From assembly GCA_020086605.1 (NCBI GenBank), contig JACBWW010000046.1:4284946-4348945 (forward strand): a stretch of 64,000 nucleotides of DNA, in the 5' to 3' direction. The stretch is from Lanius collurio. Its lineage: Eukaryota > Chordata > Aves > Passeriformes > Laniidae. A program made the translations under genes and the position numbers. The number at the start of each line of letters is the position of its first letter. Position 1 is the first letter of the stretch. The notes under the pieces are model-generated. The model did no database searches, was not told the DNA's origin, and saw nothing but the letters and a program-made list of their open reading frames with translations. This document shows, piece by piece, positions 11,411-22,128 of this stretch.

Positions 11411-12085
11411 AAACCCCTCTTTGAGGGATTCTGGTTCAAGGACTTGGCTGTGCAAAGAAAGAGGCCGAGGGCCGTGGGCTTTTCTGAATCCCGTTTCGAC
11501 AGGACTTTAAGCAAATATTCCCTGGAAGCATGTTGTGCTCCGTACTTGGTTCATCTGCTGGGTTCATCCTGCTGCACGCAGGAAAATCCAGCTGAAAAAC
11601 CCTTCTGGAGGGCTGAGGAGAGGAGCACACACAGGGGTTGGTGACAGCCTTCCCTGGCAGCCCCAGCGCTCCGGGATGGACACTCGCCCCAATCCCTTTC
11701 CCAGAGGGTCCCTGTGCTTCCCTCCTGCACCCAGATGTTCCCCCAGCTGTGCCGGGCGGAGCGGGGATGCCGAGGACAGGACACTGTTACTTAGCAACAG
11801 CTGAAGGATGTGCTCTAACCCTGTCCCCAGCGCCACCCTCCCGGCGAGTCCTGCGGGGGAATGGGCACCGTTCCCATCAGAGCGAGGCTCCGTGAGGGAT
11901 TTTTTCCGTTTTATCCTTCTTCTACTCCATAATTTTGGGCTGCTTCAGCAGGGAGCTGCTCAGTCCTGGGCTGAATCCCGGCTCTCTGGGATGAGTGGGG
12001 CCCATCTCGGAGCCGCTGCCCCTTCTCCTTCCGTTCACTCCAGGCTCCTTCCCCTGCTCCACGCTCCCGCTCCTCCCACAGCCCG
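11411..12085. other. Unique non-coding DNA
   Basis: No gene or repeat recognised between the CpG-rich region and the next AT-rich island. Open frames on both strands lack known motifs. Confidence 0.4.
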
Positions 12086-12255
12086 AGGACAAAAACCTAA
12101 TTGCACGACATAAATTATAGCAACTCTCCAAATAAAAGCCCAGGCAGAAAAGGCTGCGGCTGGATGGACACTTGAGGGCTATTAGAAGATGCATAAATTC
12201 CTTTCCTCGGGTTTTTCATTTTTACATGTCTAATTACAGTGAAAGGAGCCTTTCA
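12086..12255. other. AT-rich island, possible conserved non-coding element
   Basis: The island runs through CATAAATTATAGCAACTC, CCAAATAAAAGCCC, GATGCATAAATTCC and CATGTCTAATTACAGTG. The dense TAATT/ATAAAT words without repeat structure make it one of the better CNE candidates in the window. Confidence 0.33.
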
Positions 12256-12479
12256 AGGGCTGCTCAACTGCCAGGGCTCTCCGCAGCCCCTGGCAACTGG
12301 AGCGGGAAGAGGTGGCAAGGTCGGACACCCCCGTTTACCTTGGAGAGAGCCCGGGGCTAAACAAATGCCAAGGGCTTGGGAAGGAGCGGCAGGAACCGCT
12401 GCATTCCCTTGATCTCCCCCGGGAACCCGCAGCGGTTCCCTGGGCACCCATCACTCCCAGGGAGATGTCTGGGCCATTG

Positions 12480-12610
12480 TGGGCCCTCTTTATTTATCTG
12501 ACGCTCCTCAAACTTTAATTAAAGATGTCTCCTCGGGGTGTGCTTTAGCTCCATATTGAAGATGGACTGGCTGGAGAAAATGAAAATGAGGAGCGTTCCT
12601 GAGCACTGGG
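12480..12610. other. AT-rich island, possible conserved non-coding element
   Basis: It contains CTTTATTTATCTGACG, AAACTTTAATTAAAGATG (a near-palindrome around TTAATTAA) and CTCCATATTGAAGATGG. No coding or transposon signal. Confidence 0.28.
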
Positions 12611-12670
12611 AATAAAAACCAGGAGGGGATGATGGATTTTAATGGTCTGGCTCCCCCCCCCACCATGCTC

Positions 12671-12720
12671 TAGCCATGGAGGCCCCAGATGTGCCCGGGT
12701 GGCTTGGAGGGAACAGGAAG
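12671..12720. repeat. Second copy of a ~45-bp dispersed segment
   Basis: It reads TGGAGGCCCCAGATGTGCCC then GGGTGGCTTGGAGGGAAC and matches, with few changes, the segment interrupting the CR1 end at 9961-10005. A C-rich run lies just upstream (12651-12662). The family is not one I can name. Confidence 0.75.
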
Positions 12721-14689
12721 GGCCCGGGATCCACCAGGCAGGGGAATTTCAGACTGGGACAGGGAGAAAAGCCCTTAAAGCAAGAGAAATGCAGCGAGGT
12801 CAGAGGGCAGAGCTGCTCCCAGCTTGGAGCACCCAGCGCCTGACGAGCTGCTGGGATAATTAGGGGCAATTTATACCTCCAGGTCAGGGGTTCACTCTGC
12901 CTTGTCATCGATTTTTAGGTGGGTGATAAACTGCTGGGAAAACAGAGCTGTCGGGATAACACGGGAAATGTCCCATTAGAGGGGGAGCTTCTGGGGCAAA
13001 CTCTGCCATGGGAGCCCCTCGGAGCCCCCCGTGGCCATGGCCTGGGCAGGACCCCCGTGGTTTTGTTGTTACTGTCCCCCATCCCTGGGGCTGGCAAATG
13101 TCCTCTCTGATGCTGTGCTGGTCTGCTTCCCACGGGGGAAAGTGTTGGGATGCTGGACATCAGTGTCTCCTCAATCCAGGAATCACTCCATCATTTTTGG
13201 GAAGCAGATTTAAGAAGGCAGCCCCAGGGTCATGCTCACACAACCTTCGGGGATGCTGATTTTTCCACCTGGGAACCTGAAAACAAATCTGGGGAAGTTT
13301 TGTGCCTGCATTTGTCACTGCTTTCCCAGTGCTGGGGAGCAGCCTTTGGCTCCTGGTCCTGGATCCATGGACAGGACAATTCCCAAGGCTGTCCCAGCTG
13401 GAAGTGGAGGTGCTAAAGGCAGTAGAGGTGCTGGGGTGTGCAGGGCATGGATTCATGCTCAGTCCATCCTGTTCCCGTGTCTGCTCTGCTCCAGAGGTGA
13501 TGGAAAAGGGAAGCCCAGGCAAGGGGAGCTTCCTGCAGGGAAGGGGCTGTGCCTTGGCTCGCAGCTCTGATCACAGATGCAGATCCTGCTGCTCCCGGCG
13601 AGCACAGTGAGAGCTTAAATATGTTTGTTCCATGCCTTTCTTTGCAAACTGCTCCAGCAGGTAGAACATTTCCCAGACCTACTCCTGAAGCCAAAGAAAA
13701 GCAGCTGCAGGAGGGAGCTGGATGTGTGAGGCAGCTCAAGCCCCAGTTCTGCTGCAGGGCACAGCGAGCTCTGCCCCTCATCCTGGGATGCTCCCCCGGA
13801 TTTGATTGCACTGATGTGATCCCACTCTGGATAAGCTGCCTGAGCTGGAGCCTGCCTCTGCTTCCTCTAATTAAAGGTGTCAAATTATGCCCCAGACTGA
13901 ATTCAGCAGTAGCAGCAAAGTCCTTCCCGAGTCCATGAAATCACCCAGACCTTGTGCCATGAAATTCCAGGAGAGGTGGTGTGCTCTGAACTTCCCAGGC
14001 TGAGAAGTGCCCTTGCCACCCAAAGAGGTCCCAGACAATGAAACATGACCTGACTCGCTGGGATCTGGGTAAAAATTGCTCCATCTGTGGCTCAGGGCTC
14101 ATCCACAGCCCCTCAAAAACCAGGTGCAAGTCTTGGAATCTGCAAGGCTGGGCATGGAGCAGTGCTGTGCTGCATCCCAAGGTTGGGAACACAGCTGGAC
14201 ACAACCACAGACTTCCTGCAACTTCTCTGTGTCACTTTGGGTGATGTCCCACCTTTCAGAAATGATCCTTGTCCTGATGGAGACACAGAGAAGCCTCAGA
14301 CCCAACCCATGGGCAGGGTGGCAGGAATAAGGCATTTCCAACCACAAAGATTTAAGAAAAACCGTACTGGCAAATGGATTCAGCAGAAAAGGCAAAGTTC
14401 ACCAGGTGAATTCTTTGCTGGAGCTGGGGATGAGACACCTGGAGAGCTCCGTGTCCCCCAAAACCCTCGGCTCAGCAGAGCCCCCTCACCGAGCACTCAG
14501 CTCCTCAGCTCTGTGGGGGCAGATCTGTGAGGATGCTCCTGTTGTGCCATGAAAAATATTAATAATAATAAAGGTGGGGGAAGGGAAGTGCGTGGGGAGG
14601 GAAAAGGGACTCTGCAGCCTGGAAAGCCACCCCTGAGCTCCAGCACAGCTTGGAGAAGCCCCTCTCGGCATCCAGTCCCTGGGTGGTCT
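12721..14689. other. Unique non-coding DNA; short AAT run
   Basis: No gene supported. Frames of up to 156 codons overlap on opposite strands with no recognisable domain. A short (AAT)n run is at about 14559-14570. Confidence 0.4.
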
Positions 14690-14840
14690 CTGCCTCTTAA
14701 TTACAGGGTTAATGCCACGTTACGATCACGAGAAGTTTCTTAGCCTGATAATGAGTAGGAAGCAGCTGTAGCCTGGAAAATGGAATAATTGCAGAGTGGA
14801 GCAGTGTAATTATAAGGTGTAGATCCACTGCCTCCATGTT
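14690..14840. other. AT-rich island, possible conserved non-coding element
   Basis: Contains CTCTTAATTACAGGG, CCTGATAATGAGTAGG, TGGAATAATTGCAGAG and GTGTAATTATAAGGTG. Several TAATT cores lie within 150 bases. No repeat or coding signature. Confidence 0.3.
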
Positions 14841-15089
14841 TACCTAGAGGAGACAAAATCCCCTTGGAAGCTGCAGCCGTGGCAGCAGCTGGAGCTGTTC
14901 CTTGCAGGGGGGTGTAAGTGTGTAGTAAAGGGGGAGTAGGGACAAGTCTTGGCCTGCTCCAGTTGCTGGAGATGTGCCGGGGCTTGAGCTCAGGTGGACT
15001 CAGAGCCAGCAGCACCCAGCCCATGCTGGATGAGCATCATTCCATCTTCTGGGAGGGGCATTTCCATGGAGCACCACCCAGCTTGGACA
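14841..15089. other. Unique non-coding DNA
   Basis: Nothing recognised between the AT-rich island and the next CR1 end. Confidence 0.4.
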
Positions 15090-15300
15090 CAGCATCACAG
15101 GATGGGTTGGCTTGGAAGGCACCTTAAAGCTCATCCCGTTCCACCCCCTGTTAAAGATCAGCCCCATTCCACCTTCCCCTATCCCAGGTTGCTCCAAGCC
15201 CTGTCCAGCCTGGCCTTGGACACTTGCAGGGATCCAGGGGCAGTCACAGCTTCTCTGTGCCAGAACCTCCACACCCTCATTGTAAAATCCTTCTTCCACG
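15090..15300 (-). mobile_element. CR1 retrotransposon 3' end
   Basis: In plus order: CATCACAGGATGGGTTGG, CCAGGTTGCTCCAAGCCC, CTTGCAGGGATCCAGGGGC, then CACACCCTCATTGTAAAATCC. The middle has an altered patch (TGTTAAAGATCAGCC) where CATGGGCAGGG is expected. It is in the GCAGGGATCCAGG group. Confidence 0.9.
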
Positions 15301-15969
15301 TGCTCATTCTGCCTCATTTTCATTATGGGGAAAAAGCTCTTGCCAACTGTTTTTTTCCCTGAAAAGGAGATTCGGCTGAATCCAAACATTTGTTGCAGTT
15401 TTGCTGGGTCTGCTCAATTATTCTGCACTTTAAAAAGACAAAATATGCCAATGTGGAGAGGGAAAGTGGGTCAGGTTTGAGATGAGTGGCAGTGACAGTG
15501 ACTGAAGCAGAGCTGAGCTGTTCCAGCAGCTCTGTCCGATGCTCTCCTTGAGATCCTGCAGCCAGCACAGCCTCACTCCAAACCTATCCCGAGCTCCATT
15601 GCCTGTGCAGCCTTTGGAAATGTCTCCCTTTGATCTTCAATAATGACCCTGTGCTGGTGTCTTTTGTGATGAATGGGCTGGAGAGGAGCAGGTGAAGGTG
15701 AGAAGAACCCTTCCCTAATCCTTCCCTTTCCAAGGTCCTTTACCAGGTCTGGGATCTTCTCCTGCTGCTCATCAGCTGGAAAATGGCTCAGGCACCACTT
15801 AAGGAGTTGGACCAAGTTCTGTGATGAGAGACAATGAACAAACCAATGAGAGGGAGTTTTTCATGGCCCCACACATTTCCTGAATGCTCCTGGGACACAG
15901 TGCTTTCCCCCACGGCAGATGGACAGCTGGTCATCGCTCTCTGCCAGGTGACATCCCTTCCCTTGGCAG
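15301..15969. other. Unique non-coding DNA
   Basis: No gene or transposon recognised. It contains moderately AT-rich stretches such as 15391-15455. Confidence 0.4.
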
Positions 15970-16197
15970 CATCTCGTACAATCCCAGGACATTTGGGCTG
16001 GTAGGGACCTCAAAGCCCATCCAGTGCCACCTCTGCCATGGGCAGGGACACCTTCCACTATCCCAGGGTGCTCCAAGCCAGCCTGGCCTTGGACACTTGC
16101 AGGGATCCAGGGGCAGCCACAGCTTCTCTGGGCACCCTGTGCCAGGGCCTCTCCACCCTCATGGTAAAAACTTCTCCCCAACATTTAATTTAAACTG
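15970..16197 (-). mobile_element. CR1 retrotransposon 3' end
   Basis: Plus order: ATCCCAGGACATTTGGGC, CATGGGCAGGGACACCTTCC, CTTGCAGGGATCCAGGGGC, AGCTTCTCTGGGCACCC and ACATTTAATTTAAACTG. A good copy of the GCAGGGATCCAGG group. Confidence 0.93.
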
Positions 16198-17914
16198 AGT
16201 TTCCTTTGGGTCAATATCTGGGCACCGTGTGATTCCTGTGCCAGCTGCTCCATGAGCACCCAACCCCTGAGTCCCACCCAGCCTCCCGAGGGGACAGCAG
16301 CCCCTTGTGCTCCTGAGCTGGACCTGGGGACAGAGCCAGGGGTGTGTGGCTGCAGCAGGGTCACTGAGATGCCTCAAGAGCCCCATGCTGGCAGAGAGCC
16401 CCATGCCCCATCCCTGCCTCACCTCCTCCCCAGGGATCCCACTCAACTCCCTGAACTCCTGCAGAGGTTTGAACTGGGCTGTTCAGACCTCCAGGGCAGC
16501 AAAAGCAGGAAGAAGCAAGCAGGGACCCAAGTGGCCGATTTAATTCCACATTCCAGTTGGAATCACTGTTTTATTGGAGGTTGGAACAGGTAACTCCAGC
16601 ATGGAACCACAGCCCATGCCAGGGCTGTGCTCTGGAGGCAGCAGGAGTTTCACCCTGATCATTTTACTCGTTACCAGCATCTCCAAATCCCTCTAAATTC
16701 CTTGTGTCTCTCCTTGATTTCCCCCTAGTCCTGCATGCTGAAGTCTGCAGAATCCCTGCCTTCCCTGTCCATTAAGCTTTTAACACTCCCTGCATTTCCC
16801 GACAATGCCGCAGATCCCATTACAGCTCCTTAAATGTTAATTTTTATTGATTCTATGCACGGATATAAAAACCCACCCCCATACAAACACCAGACATATA
16901 TTGAGATATATATTGATATCTAGCAAGTGGTTTCCCGGAGCTGGAGGCTACTGGAAGTTGGTTATTGGGACCCCAAGGAATGGGGGAATCCTTCCCAGTG
17001 GGAAAACAGGGAGGCCAAAGGCAGAGCAGCTCCATCAGCAAGAACTCAGAAAGCAAAGGGACTTTCCTGAAGGCATTCCTGAGGAAAAGGATTTGAGGAA
17101 CTGCTGGGCTGGACTGAGTCCCAGGTGACAGACAGGGATGGCACCAGAAAGGAGGAAATTTCCAGGGTTTCTGCTGGGATGAACCCCTTGCTCACCACGT
17201 CACCCAACAGCAGCCCCATGCCAGGCACACAGTGAGCATCCTGCACCCATCTTCCCTTGGATCCTTCAGAAGAGGTGGATTTCCCCAGGAAAGGGGTTGG
17301 TTGCCTCGGGGATTATGGAGTTGTTGTGTTCTGAGTCGCAGTACAGGAGCAAAGCAGAACTGAGCAGCGAAATGGCTTTGTTAATCCCCTGCCTTTGATT
17401 TCCAGCACTGCCCGTTTGCAAACACAGCTTTAATCTCCATCCTGGCTTTCCAGCGAGCTCCACGAAGCACACCAGGAAATGAGGATGCTCAAATAGAAAG
17501 AAACCGAGGATGAGCCCAGGCCCTTGCAGAGACACTGGGTGTCCTCAGCCACCTCTGCCCCCTCCCAGCTGCTTGGTGGTCTTGTGCAGGCATCACTCAG
17601 CTCTGGGAAAACTCATTGCTATTTTCTTTGTCTGGAGAAAATTCCTGCCCTGGCTCTGAGCTGCTCCCAAAGAGCGTCAGTGCCACTGCCCCAGGGCAAA
17701 GCTTCACACGGGCACCTTGCAAAGGGGATGAACCTGGTGCTTGGATTTACACTGGAATGAGAAGGGACATGAGGGAGCCACAGAGTCCTCACTGGGACAT
17801 TCCAAGTGAATCCAGGAGGGATGGGAAGCCAAATTTTCACCTGCCATCAGTTTTCTACAATATGAGCTCCATCCAAGCCCTCTGTGCATCATCCCCGTGC
17901 AAAGGACCAGGTTT
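16198..17914. other. Unique non-coding DNA with an AT-rich patch
   Basis: No gene supported. At 16820-16930 there is an AT-rich patch with TTAATTTTTATTGATTC and repeated ATATATTGA words. The rest is ordinary GC-rich sequence. Confidence 0.38.
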
Positions 17915-18094
17915 GAAACTAAAAGAGGGAAGATTTAAGTTAAATATTAGGAGGAAATTCCTCCTGGGAGGGTGGTGAGGCCCTGGCACAGGCTGTCCAG
18001 AGAAGCTGTGGCTGCCTCACCCCTGGAAGTGTCCAAGGCAGGGAGATGAGCCTTAAGGTCCTTTCCACTCCAAACCACTCTGGGATTCTGTGAT
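17915..18094 (+). mobile_element. CR1 3' end with internal deletion
   Basis: It begins AAACTAAAAGAGGGAAG, continues GGAGGAAATTCCTCC and GAGAAGCTGTGGCTGCC, then jumps from GTGTCCAAGGCAGG to GAGCCTTAAGGTCC. About 60 bases normally between these are missing. It ends TGGGATTCTGTGATT. Confidence 0.92.
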
Positions 18095-19409
18095 TTTTTT
18101 GGGAGGGGATGGCACATGGGGAGCCTGGGAGAACGGTGGCCCTGGAGACATGGCTGTGTCTGCTGGGGCAGCAGGTCCTTTGGCACTGCTGTGTGGCTCC
18201 ACAGAGCTGCAGCTGCATTGGTGGTTCTGTTTCATGGCTCTGCTGAGTGTCAGGAGGGAGGAGAGATGGCAGCAGCTTGATTTTCTGAGAATGATCCATT
18301 TAAAGAGCGATGGCTCAGCCAATCCTTTGGGAAAAGCCTGGGGGCCTTCGTGCAGCCACAAGTGTTATTGAGACTTTCAGCTCTGACACCAGCTCCCATC
18401 CATCACGTCTGCCTGGCCTTCCCAGTGCCCCTCCTCCTCCTCCTCTCACAAATATTCCCAGAGCAAACTCCACTGACCCTCCCGAGGTCCCTGATCACCT
18501 GTTGCCTGACACGCTCTGGGCTTGTCCTCCGGCGTTGGAAGGGTTAAATCCTGCGTGCCCCGAGGCCACGCTTCACTTGATAATGTCATCAGCTGGTGAC
18601 AGTGTTAATTCGGGGATCAGGTGCAGGAGGCGGCTGCATTACCCTGGAGAGAGATGAGTTGTGTCCGGAAGAGCCAGAACTGGATGCGTAGAATGATTGC
18701 CCCAGGGGTGTCCTTCCTTCCTTCCTTCCCCCACTAAAGCATCAGCGGCCCCTCCACGGGGACACCCTCTTGTTCCATGAACCTCTCCCCCTCCTCCTCC
18801 TCCTCCTCCTCCTCTGTGCCACACTGGGTCCTGCCCCTCCAGGCTGCTGCTCTCTCCGTCCTGGGAACTGCAGCACCCCTGGATGGTCCGGGTGGTGCAG
18901 AAGTGGCAGCAGTGCTAAGCCAGTGCCACCACCCTGCTGTCCCAAGTACTCCATCCCTCCTGCTGTCTCCCACCTGTGCCATCCCTGTCCCACTCCTCTG
19001 CCACCCCTGCCTCTCTCCTGCCTTTTTAACACACTGGGAATTTTTTCAATAGGTGTTTATATCCCTGTGTCTCTCCAGGAGATGAAGGCTCCATCCACAG
19101 CTCCTCCCTCCCAGTATCCCAGCGCTCCCAGGGAGTGCTGGGCTGGGGAACTCGCTGCTGAGACCTGCTGGCCTCCCCTCTCTCAACACTGGATGAAGTC
19201 ACCGTGTGCCTTTTCCATCTGGCTCTGCTCATCCAGGTTTGTGTGGATGGTGGTGACCTGGGACACTCTCCTGGAGCTGAGCAGTGCTGGGAGTTCCTGG
19301 GACAGAAAGTGGGATCTGGGCAGGGGAAGCAGGAGGGGAGGCAGGAGCAGCTCTCGCTCCCTTGGCAGCATCCTGCCCATCTGTTCCTGGTGTTCCAGAG
19401 CCGCTTGAA
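18095..19409. other. Unique DNA with microsatellites
   Basis: Holds (TTCC)n at about 18711-18730 and (CTC)n at 18786-18815. The CTC run makes one frame read as a poly-leucine stretch that mimics a signal peptide. No gene recognised. Confidence 0.42.
18786..18815. repeat. (CTC)n microsatellite
   Basis: About nine CTC units in a row. Read on the plus strand from an ATG at 18770 it gives a run of leucines. This is repeat translation and not a real leader peptide. Confidence 0.92.
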
Positions 19410-19521
19410 AACCCTCTCATCCCTGGAAGTGTCCAAGGACAGTGGATGGTGTCCCTTGCCATGGCAGGGGGCCCTTTCCAACCCAAACCATTCCCTGATT
19501 CTGTGGTCCCATGATTCCATG
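19410..19521 (+). mobile_element. CR1 3' end with internal deletion
   Basis: CATCCCTGGAAGTGTCC is followed directly by AAGGACAGTGGATGG, so the GGTTGGATGGGGCTTGG part is missing. It then gives CCAACCCAAACCATTCCC and tail words CTGATTCTGTGG and CATGATTCCATG. Confidence 0.85.
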
Positions 19522-20819
19522 CAAAGCCCAGGAACACTGAACAAGATCCGACCGTGGGGCTGTCCCAGGGTCTGAGGCTGTGACAGGACCCCCTCAAACC
19601 TCCTGCAGAGACCTCCCAACACTGCTGCCAGGGGGACCCTGCTCCATCAGCCGGACAGCAGGCACAGAACAGCAGCAGAAATGGTTTCCCAGTTGGAACT
19701 GGAGCAGGCTGGATGAGTCCCAGCAGAAAGCCCTGAAGAGCCTGTGGAGGGTGGGGAGGGAGAAGAGCAGGCAGAAGAGGCTCTTGTGCAAAGCCTGGAT
19801 TTAAATAAACAAGCAGCAGGCACAGAGCAGTGGGATTGGAGAACTCCTTAAGCTGAGGTTTCCATGAGTGCTTCCGTGGGTATGCAAACCAGGCCAGCAC
19901 AAGGAGTTTGTCCTGATATTCCTTGTTCTGCACTTTCCCAATAAACATCTCCGAGCAGGATCCTTCAGTGGGCTGGGTCCAACGGGGACAGCAGGGACTT
20001 CTTGAGTTGTTATTAGTTGTTTGTGTTCTGCTGGTCCTAGGAGAGCTTTGCTGGAGTTATCCAAGGAAAAATAAGCTTTTCCAAACAGGTATTTAAAGAC
20101 CCAAAGTGCTGCCATAGCCTCACCACCGCTCCTGCTCTCTCCAGCCTTGGCCGTGCCTCCTGCTTCCCTTGGGATCTGCTGGCAGTGAGGACATGGCAGC
20201 TTCCCCTCCCTCCTTCCCCTGTGCTCCGTTAGGGCTTCAGCCCCTTCCTCCTCCCGATTTGGGGATCCTGTTGTCCAGTCCTGTTCCTTATCTTCCCACC
20301 ACCCTCTCTTGCTGGCTGGACCCTATCCTCTCTCCATGGGTTTGGGGGATGTTTTCCTGCTCTGGGGGTCCCGAGGAGCTGTGTCCACATCCCACCCTGG
20401 TGAGACTGAGACAGAGGGTTGGAGTGGGGGGCAGGAATGGAGCAGCCAAACCTGAGAAGTGCTTCCAATTGGAGCCAGGCTGCCCGGGCCACCACCCTCA
20501 GGTCATTGCACTTTCTCACCCTGTCACTTATTGAAGATGTCCCCCAGTTCCACCAACACGGGGAATTTTTGCTCAGGGAGCAGGACACACAGATTTTAAC
20601 TGAGCTGCTGCTCCCCAGACATGTTCTCTGCACAAGAACATCTTATTTCTATCATCCTTTCCCCACCCTTTCACCCCATCTTCCCCCTTCCAGACTTGGT
20701 TACAAACCAACTTGGAAATCTCAAGCACCGAGCCAGCCCCTAATTTCTAATTAATGTTCTCCTCTCTCCCCAAGACCTGCCGAGCTTTGCTGACACTCTC
20801 AGCATCCCAAAGAGCCTCG
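19522..20819. other. Unique non-coding DNA
   Basis: No gene or transposon recognised. Frames of up to 239 codons on the minus strand overlap plus-strand frames and have no familiar domain. Confidence 0.4.
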
Positions 20820-20960
20820 AGAAGCAGCTGAAACCTCCGTAGTGAGGGGGCCGTGCCCACCTCCCTCGGTTCCCACACTCCCAACACCTCCGGATCGTTC
20901 CCGGCTCCCGGTTCGCGTTTCCCCCGCACTGCCGGCTTCTCCCGGCTCGGCTCTCAGACA
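20820..20960. other. CpG-dense patch
   Basis: CpG-rich sequence such as CACCTCCGGATCGTTCCCGG and CGGTTCGCGTTTCCCCCGC lies right before an AT-rich island. Together they could be a small promoter-like unit, but no transcript can be shown. Confidence 0.35.
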
Positions 20961-20994
20961 GCTGTGATGGATCAGTGACAAGCTGCCTTTGTGT

Positions 20995-21380
20995 CCTCCT
21001 CTTGCACAACAATAGATACTCCTGTCTGTTTATACAAGTTTGAATTTGTCCCTATAAATACGGGGTGGAAGAAACAGTAGACTATAGATTGCACCCTGAC
21101 AGCTGAAAGATTAAGGGAATCCATTAACTAAACCAACTGCCTGGAAATCTTATGCAGAACATACACCTGAAAGCCATTACTGCTGTCCTGTCATGCTGCT
21201 TTATCTCTTTATTTAGGACCCTTTTTGTTTGGTTGAGGGGTTGCTGTTTTTTCTGCTTTTTTTTTTCCCCCCTCTAATAATGTAAACTTGTTCTGGAGTA
21301 ACAGAGGAGCCCTTGATGAAGTATCTAAGTATTTTCTGCTGAAGAATTTATGAACTCGGAGCCAGCACTGTCCTTGCCAG
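20995..21380. promoter_or_regulatory. AT-rich island with TATA-like motif
   Basis: About 390 bases of AT-rich, non-repetitive DNA. TATAAATA lies at 21053-21060. It also has TTTATACAAGTTTGAATTTG and TCTAATAATGTAAACTTG. The contrast with the CpG-rich flank is strong. It may be a conserved regulatory element; use as a core promoter is a guess from the motif alone. Confidence 0.3.
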
Positions 21381-21924
21381 ATCCCATGGAGCGGGAGGGG
21401 AGGGGGCACTCTCCTGTCTCGGGGTTTGCGCAGTGAATGGCCTTGGCTCGGGTTTCCCTGCGCTGAACTGTTTGCTTTGCTCTCATGGGCGACTCTGCCT
21501 CACTTCAATCTCTGGCTGCACTTAACCTTTTTTCACCTGAATTCTCTCCCTCCCTCCCTCCCCACCTCTCCCGCCAGCTCCCTGCTTTCCAAAGCCCACC
21601 CTCAAGTTCACGAGTGCAGCAGTCGCTCGGCTCTGCCGGAGCCGGGCGGGATCCTGGCTCTGATACTGTTGAAGTCTTTTTTTCTGCCGGGCTATTCAGG
21701 AATGCACACAATGCCCGTCTCCATAGTGCCCGTGCAAGCTCCTTGTCTCCACCAGCACCACGCCTGCTTCTCTCCGGCCTCCTCCCCTCCCGGCCTGGTG
21801 CTGGGGGGGGCGAGGGGATCCAGAGGGTCTTTCTGCACCTTGCTGGGAGCCAGAATTAGGGAAGGGAAAAGCAGAGATGTGCGGCTATTCTGAAGTGAAA
21901 GTAATTTCAGACTGACAGAGAGAG
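21381..21924. other. Unique DNA with pyrimidine-rich stretch
   Basis: Includes a (CCTC)n-like run at about 21546-21564. No gene recognised. Confidence 0.4.
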
Positions 21925-22128
21925 GTTTTAGATGGGATATTGGGAAGGAATTCCTCCCAGTGACGGTGGTGCCTCAGGTTTCCTAGAGAAGCTGTGGCTG
22001 CCCCTGGGTCCCTGGAAGTGTCCAAGGCCGAGTTGGATGGGGCTTGGAGCAACCTGAGATAATGGAAGGTGGCAGGGGGTGGAATGGAATGGGCTTTAAG
22101 GTCCTTTCCAACTCAAAGCAATCCATGG
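21925..22128 (+). mobile_element. CR1 retrotransposon 3' end
   Basis: TTAGATGGGATATTGGG, GGAATTCCTCCCAG, GAGAAGCTGTGGCTGCCCC, GGGTCCCTGGAAGTGTCC, TGGATGGGGCTTGGAGC. It lacks the GTGTCCCTGCCCATG piece after GATAATGGAAGG. Its diagnostic site is intermediate between the two groups seen here. Confidence 0.93.

Noticed and set aside
18770..19408. 212-codon frame beginning with a signal-peptide-like leucine run
   Set aside because: The leucines come from the (CTC)n microsatellite at 18786-18815. The rest is Pro/Ser/Cys-rich with no recognisable fold, and other frames overlap it.
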